Shown: positions 8,176 to 16,832 of the stretch, piece by piece | Position numbering within the stretch: position 1 is the stretch's first letter | Layout of the letters: the number at the start of each line of letters is the position of its first letter | Assembly (NCBI GenBank): GCA_016194375.1 | Contig: JACQBU010000040.1 | Coordinates: 1-36,508, forward strand | Source: Nitrospinota bacterium | Lineage (GTDB): Bacteria; Nitrospinota_A; UBA7883; JACRGQ01 | Length of the DNA stretch: 36,508 nt | Reading direction: 5' to 3' | The notes under the pieces: model-generated | The model's database searches: none | The model's input: the letters and a program-made list of their open reading frames with translations, nothing else | What the model was told of the DNA's origin: nothing | Position numbers and translations under genes: made by a program

Positions 8176-9816
8176 ATGGCAGCAAAACAACTTCTGTTCC
8201 ATGAGGCCGCGCGGGCGAAAATGCTCAAGGGCGTGGACGTGATGGCAAACGCCGTAAAGGCTACCCTCGGCCCCAAAGGCCGAAACGTGATACTCGACAA
8301 GAAATTCGGGGCGCCCCTTATAACCAAGGACGGCGTGACCGTGGCAAAAGAGATAGAGCTCAAGGACCCCTACGAGAACATGGGCGCCCAGATGCTCAAC
8401 GAGGTCGCCAGCAAGACCTCCGACGTCGCCGGCGACGGCACGACCACGGCGACCGTGCTGGCCCAGTCCATCTTCCGCGAGGGGATAAAGATGGTCGCCG
8501 CCGGTGCGAACCCGATGGACGTCAAGCGCGGCATCGACAGGTCCGTCGAGGCCGTCGTGGCAAAGCTGAAAAAACTGTCCAAGCCCACCAAGGACAAAAA
8601 GGAGATCGCGCAGGTCGGCACGATTTCGGCCAACTCCGACTCCACCATCGGCAACCTAATCGCCGAGGCCATGGAAAAGGTCGGCAAGGACGGGGTCATC
8701 ACCGTCGAGGAGGCGAAGAGCATGGACACGTCCCTCGAGGTCGTCGAGGGGATGCAGTTCGACCGCGGCTACCTTTCCCCGTATTTCGTCACCGACGCGG
8801 AGAGGATGACCTGCGTTCTGGACAACCCGCTCGTCCTAATCAACGAGAAGAAGATATCCAACATGAAGGACCTCCTGCCGGTGCTCGAGAAGATAGCCCG
8901 GCTCGGAAAGCCGATCCTCATAATCGCCGAGGAGGTCGAGGGGGAGGCGCTCGCGACCCTCGTCGTCAACAAGCTCCGCGGCACCCTCCAATGTTGCGCC
9001 GTCAAGGCCCCCGGGTTTGGCGACCGCAGGAAGGAGATGCTCAACGACATAGCGGTCCTGACCGGCGGCCACCTCATATCCGAGGACCTCGGCGTGAAGC
9101 TTGAGAACATCGAGACCAACGACATGGGCACGGCCAAGCGCATCGTCATCGACAAGGAGAACACCACCATCGTCGAGGGGAAGGGTTCCGCCAAGGAGAT
9201 AGAGGGACGCGTCAAGCAGATACGCGCCCAGATAGAGGAGACCACCTCCGACTACGACCGCGAGAAGCTCCAGGAAAGGCTGGCGAAGCTCGTCGGCGGC
9301 GTCGCCGTCATAAACGTCGGCGCGGCCACCGAGGTCGAGATGAAGGAGAAAAAGGCCCGCGTCGAGGACGCGCTTCACGCGACCCGCGCCGCGGTCGAGG
9401 AGGGCGTCGTCCCGGGCGGCGGCGTGGCGCTCATCAGGTGCATAGACTCCCTCAAGAAGATAGAGACGGACAACAAGGACCAGGAGACCGGCGTCAACAT
9501 CGTCCGGCGCGCCCTGGAGGAGCCGCTTCGCCAGATAGTCGAAAACGCCGGGCTTGAGGGCTCCGTCGTCGTGGACAAGGTGAAGTCCGAAAGGGAGGAA
9601 ATAGGCTTCGACGCGGCCACGGAAAAATACGTGGACATGGTGAAGGCCGGGATAATAGACCCCACCAAGGTCACCCGCTCGGCTCTTCAGAACGCGGCAA
9701 GCGTGGCCGGCCTAATGCTGACCACCGAGGTGTTAATCACCGAAATTCAGGAGGAAAAATCGGCGGCCCCTGCAGGCGGCGCGCCCGACATGGGCGGCAT
9801 GGGCGGAATGTACTGA
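8176..9816 (+). CDS. groL: Chaperonin GroEL
   Basis: Double-ring ATP-dependent folding chaperonin, 546 residues, standard length. Seen directly are the nucleotide-binding stretch [11 protein letters not shown], the [11 protein letters not shown] loop (about residues 85-95), and the late [13 protein letters not shown] motif. The C terminus ends in the Gly-Gly-Met repeats typical of cavity-lining tails (GGMGGMY). An AAGGAG Shine-Dalgarno sequence precedes the ATG. It is co-transcribed with groES and closed by a strong terminator. Codon use is more C/G-ending than in neighbouring genes, as expected for high expression. Confidence 0.99.
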   Translation: MAAKQLLFHEAARAKMLKGVDVMANAVKATLGPKGRNVILDKKFGAPLITKDGVTVAKEIELKDPYENMGAQMLNEVASKTSDVAGDGTTTATVLAQSIFREGIKMVAAGANPMDVKRGIDRSVEAVVAKLKKLSKPTKDKKEIAQVGTISANSDSTIGNLIAEAMEKVGKDGVITVEEAKSMDTSLEVVEGMQFDRGYLSPYFVTDAERMTCVLDNPLVLINEKKISNMKDLLPVLEKIARLGKPILIIAEEVEGEALATLVVNKLRGTLQCCAVKAPGFGDRRKEMLNDIAVLTGGHLISEDLGVKLENIETNDMGTAKRIVIDKENTTIVEGKGSAKEIEGRVKQIRAQIEETTSDYDREKLQERLAKLVGGVAVINVGAATEVEMKEKKARVEDALHATRAAVEEGVVPGGGVALIRCIDSLKKIETDNKDQETGVNIVRRALEEPLRQIVENAGLEGSVVVDKVKSEREEIGFDAATEKYVDMVKAGIIDPTKVTRSALQNAASVAGLMLTTEVLITEIQEEKSAAPAGGAPDMGGMGGMY

Positions 9817-9841
9817 CCGCGCCATAGTCCTCGGCAAACAC

Positions 9842-9874
9842 GGCCCGTCTTGGCGACAAGGCGGGCCTTTTTTT
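9842..9874 (+). terminator. Strong intrinsic terminator of groESL
   Basis: An 11-bp stem (GGCCCGTCTTG with CAAGGCGGGCC, one G-U pair) closed by the GNRA tetraloop GCGA and followed by seven T residues. It lies 25 bases after the groEL stop. The minus-strand reading lacks a good T run, so it chiefly protects the convergent uxs gene from groEL read-through. Confidence 0.93.
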
Positions 9875-9890
9875 ACCCCGCCCGCCGGCG

Positions 9891-10820
9891 CTATTTGCCG
9901 GAGAAAAACTCGATCGTTTTGACCAGTCCCTCGTGGAGCGTCCATTTGGGTTCGTACCCCAGCCGCTGGCGGGCCTGGGTTATGTCCGGCCGCCTTTGTT
10001 TGGGGTCGTCCCCTGGAAGCGGCCTGAAAACGATCTCGCTCGTGGAGCCGGTGGTCTTTTTTATCAGCCGGGCCATTTCCAATATGGTCATCTCCTTCGG
10101 GTTGCCGATGTTGATTGGAGTCGTCACGTCCGAAAAAAGGAGGAGCATCAGGCCGTCTATAAGGTCGTCCACGTAGCAAAAGCTCCTCGTCTGGGAACCG
10201 TCGCCGTACACGGTCATGGGCTCGCCGTTTAGCGCCTGCACGATGAAGTTAGGGACGGCCCTGCCGTCGTTGGTCCGCATCCTCGGCCCGAAGGTGTTGA
10301 AGATTCGCGCTATCCTCACGTCCGCAAGCCCGGCGCGCCCGTACGCGGCCGTCAGCGCCTCGCCGAACCGCTTTGACTCGTCGTAGCACGAGCGCACGCC
10401 GGTCGGGTTCACGTTCCCCCAGTACGATTCCGGTTGCGGGGAGACCAGCGGGTCTCCGTACACCTCGGATGTGGAGGAAAAGAAATAGACGGCCTTTTTT
10501 TCCCTGGCAAGCTCGAGACAGTGTCGGGAACCGAACGCGCCGACCATCAGGGTCTCCAACGGGTGCTCCGAATAATCCACGGGGCTCGCCAGCGAGGCGA
10601 GGTTCACGACGTAGTCGAGCGGTCCGGCGAATTCCAAGCCGTTGTTTATGTCGTGCGCGACAAAGGTGAAACGCGGCTCGGTTGAAAGGTGGCCCAGGTT
10701 GCGCGCGGCCCCCGTTATCATGTTGTCCACGCCGACGACGCGGTGTCCGTCCGCCAACAGCGCGTCGGCGAAGTGCGAGCCGAGAAAACCGGCGACGCCG
10801 GTCAACAAGACGTCGGCCAA
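9891..10820 (-). CDS. uxs: UDP-glucuronate decarboxylase (UDP-xylose synthase)
   Basis: Short-chain dehydrogenase/reductase that converts UDP-glucuronate to UDP-xylose using bound NAD. The 309 residues begin immediately with the NAD-binding GVAGFLG (Gly8/11/14). They include SSTSEVYGDP (about 115-124), a stretch that in this family precedes a PQPExYWGNVNP segment, and the catalytic Tyr146-x3-Lys150. This sequence separates UXS from general epimerases. The start is TTG, placed directly after the TAA of ugd without a spacer, so the two are almost certainly translated from one mRNA. The product would feed cell-surface polysaccharide or glycan synthesis. Confidence 0.92.
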   Translation of the reverse strand: MADVLLTGVAGFLGSHFADALLADGHRVVGVDNMITGAARNLGHLSTEPRFTFVAHDINNGLEFAGPLDYVVNLASLASPVDYSEHPLETLMVGAFGSRHCLELAREKKAVYFFSSTSEVYGDPLVSPQPESYWGNVNPTGVRSCYDESKRFGEALTAAYGRAGLADVRIARIFNTFGPRMRTNDGRAVPNFIVQALNGEPMTVYGDGSQTRSFCYVDDLIDGLMLLLFSDVTTPINIGNPKEMTILEMARLIKKTTGSTSEIVFRPLPGDDPKQRRPDITQARQRLGYEPKWTLHEGLVKTIEFFSGK

Positions 10821-12143
10821 TTACGCCCCCTTCTCGGGACGGTTGTTGGGGGACTTCCTACCGAGGCCGAAATACTCGAAGCCGAGCCGCCTTTTTCTTT
10901 CGGGGTCGTACATGTTCCTGCCGTCGAATATGACGGGGCTTTTCATCGTCCGCCTAATCTTCTCAAGGTTGAGGAGTTTGAACTCCCTCCATTCGGTTAT
11001 CAAAAGCATAGCGTCGGCCCCGTTGCAGGCCTCGTATGCGTTCTGGCAGAAGGCGACGGGCGGCAGGAGTTTTTTCGCCGCGTTCATTGCCACGGGGTCG
11101 AACGCCCTTATGACGGCCCCCTCGCCGTGAAGGGCCTTGATTATCTCCACCGACCTGGCGTCGCGCATGTCGTCCGTGTTCGGCTTGAAGGAGAGGCCCA
11201 GCACCGCGAACGACTTCCCCCGCAGTTCGGGGAACCTGCGCCTGATCAGCGCCACGAACCTGTCCACGCGGCCGTCGTTTATCTCCAGAACCTCCTTGAG
11301 AAGGCCGAATTCGTACCCCAGCTTGCCGGAGGTGTGAAGCAGGCTTTTGACGTCCTTCGGGAAGCAGGAGCCGCCGAAGCCCAGCCCGGCGCTGAGGAAC
11401 TGGGCCCCGATGCGCGGGTCGCGCCCCACTCCGTTGGCCACGTCCCCGACGTCCGCGCCCACCAGCTCGCAGATGTTCGAAATGGCGTTGATGAACGATA
11501 TCTTCAGGGCCAGGAAGGAGTTGGAGGCGTATTTGATTATCTCGGCGGAATACACGTCGGTTATTATCATCGGCGCCTGCAGGGAGGAGTAGAGCTCCAA
11601 AAGCTTGAACGCCACCCGTTTTTCGTCGGCGCCGATTATTATCCTGTCCGGCTTGAGGGCGTCGTGCACCGCCTGCCCCTCCCTTAAAAATTCCGGGTTC
11701 GAAACGACGTCGAATTGGTGGTCGGCATTACAATTTATTCGTATGATGTTCTTCACCATGTCGCCCGTGCCGACCGGCACGGTGCTTTTGTTCACGATTA
11801 TCTTGTAGCCGTTCATGTGCGTCGCGATTGTCTCGGCGACCGCCCCCACGGCGGAAAGGTCCGTTTCTCCGCCATCGGACGACGGGGTGCCTACGCAGAT
11901 GAAGATGATTTCCGCGAATTCCACGGCGGACTTGGCGTCGGTCGAGAACCTGAGCCTCCCCTCGTTGTGGTTGCGCTCCACAAGCTCCCCGAGCCCCGGT
12001 TCGTAGATCGGCATCACCTGCCGGTCGAGGCTTTCTATCTTGGAGGAGTCGTTGTCCACGCATATCACGTCGTTGCCGAGCTCGGCGAAAACGGTGCCGG
12101 TGACGAGCCCCACGTATCCCGTTCCTATCACGCAAATGTTCAC
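10821..12143 (-). CDS. ugd: UDP-glucose 6-dehydrogenase
   Basis: Oxidises UDP-glucose to UDP-glucuronate in two NAD-dependent steps, supplying the substrate of the next gene in the operon. The 440-residue protein has the N-terminal Rossmann motif GTGYVGLV (7-14), the CVGTPSS segment (83-89), STVPVGT (120-126), and catalytic Cys260 within GFGGSCFPKD. The C-terminal UDP-binding domain ends in a short Lys/Arg/Pro tail. It lies 21 bp after fmt and abuts uxs. Together the pair gives a two-step UDP-xylose route. Confidence 0.96.
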   Translation of the reverse strand: MNICVIGTGYVGLVTGTVFAELGNDVICVDNDSSKIESLDRQVMPIYEPGLGELVERNHNEGRLRFSTDAKSAVEFAEIIFICVGTPSSDGGETDLSAVGAVAETIATHMNGYKIIVNKSTVPVGTGDMVKNIIRINCNADHQFDVVSNPEFLREGQAVHDALKPDRIIIGADEKRVAFKLLELYSSLQAPMIITDVYSAEIIKYASNSFLALKISFINAISNICELVGADVGDVANGVGRDPRIGAQFLSAGLGFGGSCFPKDVKSLLHTSGKLGYEFGLLKEVLEINDGRVDRFVALIRRRFPELRGKSFAVLGLSFKPNTDDMRDARSVEIIKALHGEGAVIRAFDPVAMNAAKKLLPPVAFCQNAYEACNGADAMLLITEWREFKLLNLEKIRRTMKSPVIFDGRNMYDPERKRRLGFEYFGLGRKSPNNRPEKGA

Positions 12144-12164
12144 GTCAACAAGCCCCCTTGGTCC

Positions 12165-13094
12165 CTACAATTCGCCGAGGCGGTCGACGTTTGCCGCCAC
12201 CCTCGCCCCGCGGGCCCACTCCGAAGCCGTCATGGCTTTTTTCCCCTCGGGACGCACCTCAAGAATCCTCAATCTACCATTTCCCGCCCCCACCTCCAAG
12301 TCTTCGGACAGTATCGTGCCGGGCGGGGCCCCGGCCCCGGCGCACAGTTCGGAGCGCAGAATTTGGATCCTGGTCCCCTTGAAGAAGGTGAACGCGGCGT
12401 GGGTCGGCGAAAGCCCCCGTATCCGCCTGTCCACCGCCTCGGCCGGAAGGGACCAGTCGATTTTTCTTTCCGACGGCTCGATTTTTTTGGCGAAGGTCGC
12501 AATGGATTCGTCCTGCGGAACGGGCGTCAGGGTTCCCGCCCCGAGCCGTCTTATGGTTTCCGACATTAGGTTTGCGCCGACGGTTTTCATTTCCGCCTCG
12601 AGGTCCCCGGCCGTGGTGCGCGGACCGATGATAATTTTCCCGGACTTCAGGTAAATTTCCCCCGCGTCCATCCTGCGGTTCATCTTCATCGTCGTAACTC
12701 CGGTGAAGGGAAGCCCTTCCATTACGGCGCGGTTGATGGGCGCGGCTCCGCGTAGTAGCGGCAGGAGCGACGCGTGAAGGTTCACGCATCCCAAACGGGG
12801 CGTTTCCAAAAGCTCCCTTTTCAACAACTGGCCGAACGCGACCACGACGATGACGTCGGGGTTTTGCCGCCTGATTTCAAACAGCGCATCCGGCGCGTTC
12901 ACGTCGTCGAATTGAAGCGCCGGGATTCCCAACTCCGTCGCCCGTGTTTTTACCGGGGTGGGGGCGATCCGCCGGCCCCTTCCGGCGGGCCTGTCGGGCT
13001 GGGAAACCGCCAGAAGCATTTCGTGTCCGTCCGAAAAAAGCCGCTCCAAAGCGGGGACGGCTATTTCCGGAGTCCCTAAAAAAACCGTCTTCAC
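12165..13094 (-). CDS. fmt: Methionyl-tRNA formyltransferase
   Basis: Transfers a formyl group from 10-formyltetrahydrofolate to initiator Met-tRNA. From GTG 13094 the protein is 309 residues, the normal length, starting MKTVFLGTPE. The catalytic triad is visible as Asn105, His107 (VNLHASLLP) and Asp143 (RMDAGEI). The C-terminal domain follows. The frame stays open further upstream, but the GTG overlapping the def stop (GTGA) gives the family-length protein and a coupled start. def-fmt adjacency is a common arrangement. Downstream ugd follows after 21 bp. Confidence 0.95.
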   Translation of the reverse strand: MKTVFLGTPEIAVPALERLFSDGHEMLLAVSQPDRPAGRGRRIAPTPVKTRATELGIPALQFDDVNAPDALFEIRRQNPDVIVVVAFGQLLKRELLETPRLGCVNLHASLLPLLRGAAPINRAVMEGLPFTGVTTMKMNRRMDAGEIYLKSGKIIIGPRTTAGDLEAEMKTVGANLMSETIRRLGAGTLTPVPQDESIATFAKKIEPSERKIDWSLPAEAVDRRIRGLSPTHAAFTFFKGTRIQILRSELCAGAGAPPGTILSEDLEVGAGNGRLRILEVRPEGKKAMTASEWARGARVAANVDRLGEL

Positions 13095-13582
13095 CGCGTT
13101 TTTGGGGACGCGGCTAAAAATGATTCCACCGCGGCCGCGCGGGACTCTGGGGGAAGGCGGTCCCATAACAACATCCCGTCGAGGTGGTCTATCTCGTGGA
13201 CGAACGCCCTCGCCGTATATCCTGCCGCGTCAACCCTCATCTCGTTGCCGAACGCGTCGCGCCCCGTCACGACCACCCTTAGGGGTCGCGGAATCTTGAA
13301 ATAGGCGCCCGGTAGGCTAAGGCACCCCTCGTCCTCGACCTTTACGCCCCGTGCGCCGGAAATTTCGGGGTTTACGACGACAAGCGGCCCGGACTCCTCG
13401 CTCGAAACGACGATTATGCGCCTGTTTATACCCAGTTGCGGCGCCGACAACCCCATGGCGATGGACCGGGCCAACGCGCCCTCGAGTTTCTCGGCGATTC
13501 GCGCGACCTCCGCGCCGAAGGAGAGGACGGGTTCGGATTTTTGGGTGAGCCGTTTGTCGGGATAAGTTATTATTGGAACCAT
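13091..13582 (-). CDS. def: Peptide deformylase
   Basis: Removes the formyl group from nascent proteins, pairing functionally with fmt downstream. The 163-residue enzyme shows the three family motifs: GLSAPQLG (44-51), EGCLSLPG with metal ligand Cys87, and HEIDH with ligands His129 and His133 and catalytic Glu130. Motif 1 has Ser where many members have Ala. The start ATG is one base away from the start of the divergent radical SAM gene, leaving no room for a normal intergenic promoter. Confidence 0.95.
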   Translation of the reverse strand: MVPIITYPDKRLTQKSEPVLSFGAEVARIAEKLEGALARSIAMGLSAPQLGINRRIIVVSSEESGPLVVVNPEISGARGVKVEDEGCLSLPGAYFKIPRPLRVVVTGRDAFGNEMRVDAAGYTARAFVHEIDHLDGMLLWDRLPPESRAAAVESFLAASPKTR

Positions 13583-13583
13583 A

Positions 13584-14447
13584 ATGATACGGGCTGATTT
13601 TATAACGGGCCGCGGAAACCTACAACAGATAAGGGCGCTCTACGGGCTTATGGGGAAATGCAGGCTCTGCCCCCGGCGATGCCTTGTCCGGCGGCTGGAG
13701 GGGCGCCGCGGGGTCTGCCGTAGCGGGGTCGTCCCGGTCGTGGCGAGCGCCACGCTTCACCGCGGGGAGGAGCCGCCGATAAGCGGCAAAAACGGGTCCG
13801 GCACGGTATTCTTTTCCGGTTGCAACATGGGTTGCGTGTACTGCCAGAACTACCCGATTTCGCAGTTGGGAGTCGGAAAAAAGACGACCGTCGCGGAATT
13901 GGCGGAAAAAATGCTGGGCCTCCAGCGGGCGGGCGCGGAGAACGTCAACTTCGTCACGCCCACCCATTTCGCGGCGCAGACGGCGCACGCGGTGTTGCTC
14001 GCGCGGCGCGGGGGGCTTTCCGTCCCCGTCGTGTGGAACAGCTCCGGCTACGAGTCCGTGGAAACCATAAGACTGCTGGACGGGTTCGTGGACGTTTACC
14101 TGTGTGACTATCGGTACGCCACGCCGGAGCTTGCGAAACGGTATTCCGGGGCGGAGGACTACCCGCTCGTGGTCGAGGAGGCGATCGAGGAGATGCTTCG
14201 CCAATGCAGGGTCATCATCCGCCACCTATGCCTGCCGGGCCAGCTCGCGGAGACGGAGAAGGTTCTCGGAAGGATTAATGCCCGGTTCGGAAACCGCGTC
14301 GAAATAAGTTTTATGAGCCAGTATTTTCCCGCGCACAGGGCGGACGAATATCCGGAGATAAACAGAAGACTCGGGGCGTGGGAGAAAAGGGAGGCGCGGA
14401 GGGTGTTGGACAGCTCCGGCCTGGAAAACGGCTGGCTTCAGGAATGA
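13584..14447 (+). CDS. PflX-like radical SAM protein (COG1313 family)
   Basis: A 287-residue radical S-adenosylmethionine protein related to pyruvate formate-lyase activating enzymes but of the PflX/COG1313 type, whose substrate is unknown. The N terminus has four cysteines (26, 29, 33, 45) in a CRLCPRRC...C pattern, a likely extra metal or Fe-S site. The radical SAM cluster motif is Cys80-x3-Cys84-x2-Cys87 (SGCNMGCVYC). The N-terminal cysteines argue for starting at or before Met23. ATG 13584 is chosen, though ATG 13650 is possible. No pflB-like glycyl radical enzyme is in the window. It converges with DUF2851, separated by 3 bp. Confidence 0.85.
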   Translation: MIRADFITGRGNLQQIRALYGLMGKCRLCPRRCLVRRLEGRRGVCRSGVVPVVASATLHRGEEPPISGKNGSGTVFFSGCNMGCVYCQNYPISQLGVGKKTTVAELAEKMLGLQRAGAENVNFVTPTHFAAQTAHAVLLARRGGLSVPVVWNSSGYESVETIRLLDGFVDVYLCDYRYATPELAKRYSGAEDYPLVVEEAIEEMLRQCRVIIRHLCLPGQLAETEKVLGRINARFGNRVEISFMSQYFPAHRADEYPEINRRLGAWEKREARRVLDSSGLENGWLQE

Positions 14448-14450
14448 GCG

Positions 14451-15995
14451 TCAGCGGCGGAAAGTCTTGAGGTATTCGACGAAGGCGCAGTCGGCGCATC
14501 CGGCGGGGGCGCGGTGGCAGAAGTCCTTGTATATCTGTAAAAGCGCCTGTTGCCGCCGGAGGGGTTTCGCGAGGCCCCGGTTTTCGATTCCGAGCATGTT
14601 CCGCGTCATGTAGTCGGTAATTCCGCTCGACGCCGGCGGCGGAAGCGACCTGTATATCAGCACCAGCCTGTGTTCCATTTTCGGGTCGTTGTCCGTCCGG
14701 CAGACGGCGAGGTAAAAGGGTATGAGGCAGTCCGCCACGAGCGATATGGCCTTGTCTTTTCCGATGAGTTTTTTGGGCGTCCGCGTTTGAAGGGAAAGTG
14801 AATAATGAAAGTCCCAGAACGGGTCGGACACGGACGTGAAATGCTCCATCAACCTTTTTACGAACCTTCTCGTCTCCACATGGCCGGAATCCGAGGGGAG
14901 GGAGTCCAGCAGTTTCGCGTACCCCCCGGCAAAGGACGCGCCGCCCGCGCCGGAAGCCGCCAGAAAGGAAAAAGCCGCCATGCGCCTTTCGGGATAATTC
15001 GCAGGACGGCAACCGGCCAGGGGCCAGTCCCGCTCGGCGAACATCGGCGCCATGTCGCTAATTCTCACTCTTTTCAGGGACGAGACGAAATCGTCGTCTT
15101 GAACGTTGGGGGATTCGTCGAGTTTGCCGGCGAGCCTAAAATATGCGGATTGGGCGCACAAGCCGGCCGGGACGCCGGGGTTTTGTCTTGATATTTCCGA
15201 TATCGTCCCCAGGCCGGCGCGGCGGGCCATCCTTCCAAACTGTTTGTCGAACGTCGAATAGCCCATGCACTCGAACATCAATTCGTAAAGCGTGTCGGAC
15301 GGGTTCCGGTTTTCGCTCCCGTCCAATATCCGGTTGGACTTCATGAGCATCCTGCCGTCCCCCACGAGGTCGAGGAGGTTCGCGACGTCCTCCGGCCTCA
15401 TTCCCGCCATGATTTTCCGGCACGGCGCCCCGTTGTCAACCCTGCCCGTCAGCGGGTTTTGGGCCGATTCGAGTTCCTCGTGAAGTTTTTCTATTTGGTG
15501 CCTCAGATAAAGGCCTATCTCAAGCTCCGGAATCTCCCTCCCAGTGGAGGTTCGTGCCGCCGGGGAGTTCCCGCGACGTTCCGCGAAAACGTGAAGCGCG
15601 ACGCGGTCATATGCCGGGGAGTTTTGGTGGCCGTGGTCCCACCACTCCTTCGCGTCCTTGTGTATCTCCACCTCCCCGCGGATTTTTCTGCCGCCTATCA
15701 CAAGGGAGGCGTTTTTGAAGTCCGGCCCCGCCGAGCGGTTCAGCCTTCCCGGACTTAAGACCTTGACCGGCACTCCGAGGGTCGTCTTCAGCCCGCCCGT
15801 CTCGTACAGGCCGTTGCGCCAGACAAGCTGAAGGAGGTGCTCCGTGAATTTGGACTGGTGCGGGGGCAGATACCTGTTTTTCGGCGTCTCCGACACCATG
15901 GGGTTGTTGGCGTCCCGGAGAAATAGGAGGTAGTCGGCGCGGAACTTCAACGATGGGCGGCCGGTCGAATCTGCGAATTCTTCCGAGCCCGCCAT
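14451..15995 (-). CDS. DUF2851 family protein
   Basis: A 514-residue cytoplasmic protein of unknown function matching DUF2851 by its N-terminal block: GRLNRSAGPDF, an IRGEVEIHKDA strand, and the WWDHGHQ...YDRVALHVF segment. The EIH/DW/HGH layout resembles nuclease-like active sites, but that is a guess. The C terminus has closely spaced cysteines (HRAPAGCADC) suggesting a small metal site. It is the last gene of the mtaB-SAM hydrolase operon, starting 3 bp after its neighbour's stop. Met33 is an alternative start. Confidence 0.8.
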   Translation of the reverse strand: MAGSEEFADSTGRPSLKFRADYLLFLRDANNPMVSETPKNRYLPPHQSKFTEHLLQLVWRNGLYETGGLKTTLGVPVKVLSPGRLNRSAGPDFKNASLVIGGRKIRGEVEIHKDAKEWWDHGHQNSPAYDRVALHVFAERRGNSPAARTSTGREIPELEIGLYLRHQIEKLHEELESAQNPLTGRVDNGAPCRKIMAGMRPEDVANLLDLVGDGRMLMKSNRILDGSENRNPSDTLYELMFECMGYSTFDKQFGRMARRAGLGTISEISRQNPGVPAGLCAQSAYFRLAGKLDESPNVQDDDFVSSLKRVRISDMAPMFAERDWPLAGCRPANYPERRMAAFSFLAASGAGGASFAGGYAKLLDSLPSDSGHVETRRFVKRLMEHFTSVSDPFWDFHYSLSLQTRTPKKLIGKDKAISLVADCLIPFYLAVCRTDNDPKMEHRLVLIYRSLPPPASSGITDYMTRNMLGIENRGLAKPLRRQQALLQIYKDFCHRAPAGCADCAFVEYLKTFRR

Positions 15996-15998
15996 GCC

Positions 15999-16832
15999 TT
16001 ATCGGGGACGCTTTCGGGCGCGGCCGACGGAAACGCGGTCGCCCGTTTTCAGGCCGAACTCCTCCAGCGCGTTGCCGTCGGGAGAAAATATTTCAAGAAG
16101 TCCGAAGCCGTTGATGACGGCGCCCGGCGTTCCTTTCGGGACGGCGCGGTAGAACGGGCTGACGCCCCGCACCTCCAAGTTTCGAAGCGTGACGGCGGCC
16201 CGTGCCGCCCCGGCCGTCCTCAACATTTCTTTTTTTATGTTGGTGAAGGCGTTGCCGAACCGGTCAAAATAAATAATTTCGCCCGACACGCCCCCGTCCT
16301 TCCGGCGGCGCGGCCTCGGCCGGTCCAGCTTCACCAGTTTTTTTAAGGCCGGCCCGAACTCCTCAACGGGGGTCGAGGCCAGGCGCGCCGCGACCGGTGC
16401 GAAGACGTCCCTGCCGTGGAACGTGGCGCTGACCTCCGCCGTTAAAAATCGGCGACTCTTAATGACGACGGATTTTTTGACCCTCGAGTCCAAGGTCGAG
16501 AACACCCCGTTGTTCGGCCCGACGTAAAAGCATCGTTCCGTTTGAATTATCACCGGCTCCCTGCCGGAGCCGACGCCGGGGTCCACCACGCAGACGTGTA
16601 TCGTACCTTCCGGAAAATACCGGCCGATCGAGGCCATGAAAAATGACGCCTTGTTAACGTCCTGCGGAGGAATTTCGTGGGTGACGTCCACGATGGAGAG
16701 GGAAGGGTTTATCGAGAGAATCACCCCCTTCATCATCCTCACCCACGGGTCGGCGAGCCCAAAGTCGGTCGTGAGAGTGATAATGCCGCCCGTGCCGCCG
16801 GTTTTTGCCCCGGGTTTCCCTGCCCCCTTCAT
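15999..16832 (-). CDS. SAM hydroxide adenosyltransferase (DUF62)
   Basis: Member of the DUF62/fluorinase-chlorinase superfamily, whose common bacterial members hydrolyse S-adenosylmethionine to adenosine and methionine. The 277-residue protein shows ITLTTDFGLADPWV, the SIVDVTHEIPPQD strand, VVDPGVGSGR and FYVGPNNGVFS, all characteristic. The C-terminal beta domain has FDRFGNAFTNI, where the family places its substrate Asn. It overlaps mtaB by four bases (ATGA), so it is co-translated with a SAM-consuming enzyme. Its physiological role, perhaps SAM homeostasis, is not settled. Confidence 0.9.
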   Translation of the reverse strand: MKGAGKPGAKTGGTGGIITLTTDFGLADPWVRMMKGVILSINPSLSIVDVTHEIPPQDVNKASFFMASIGRYFPEGTIHVCVVDPGVGSGREPVIIQTERCFYVGPNNGVFSTLDSRVKKSVVIKSRRFLTAEVSATFHGRDVFAPVAARLASTPVEEFGPALKKLVKLDRPRPRRRKDGGVSGEIIYFDRFGNAFTNIKKEMLRTAGAARAAVTLRNLEVRGVSPFYRAVPKGTPGAVINGFGLLEIFSPDGNALEEFGLKTGDRVSVGRARKRPR

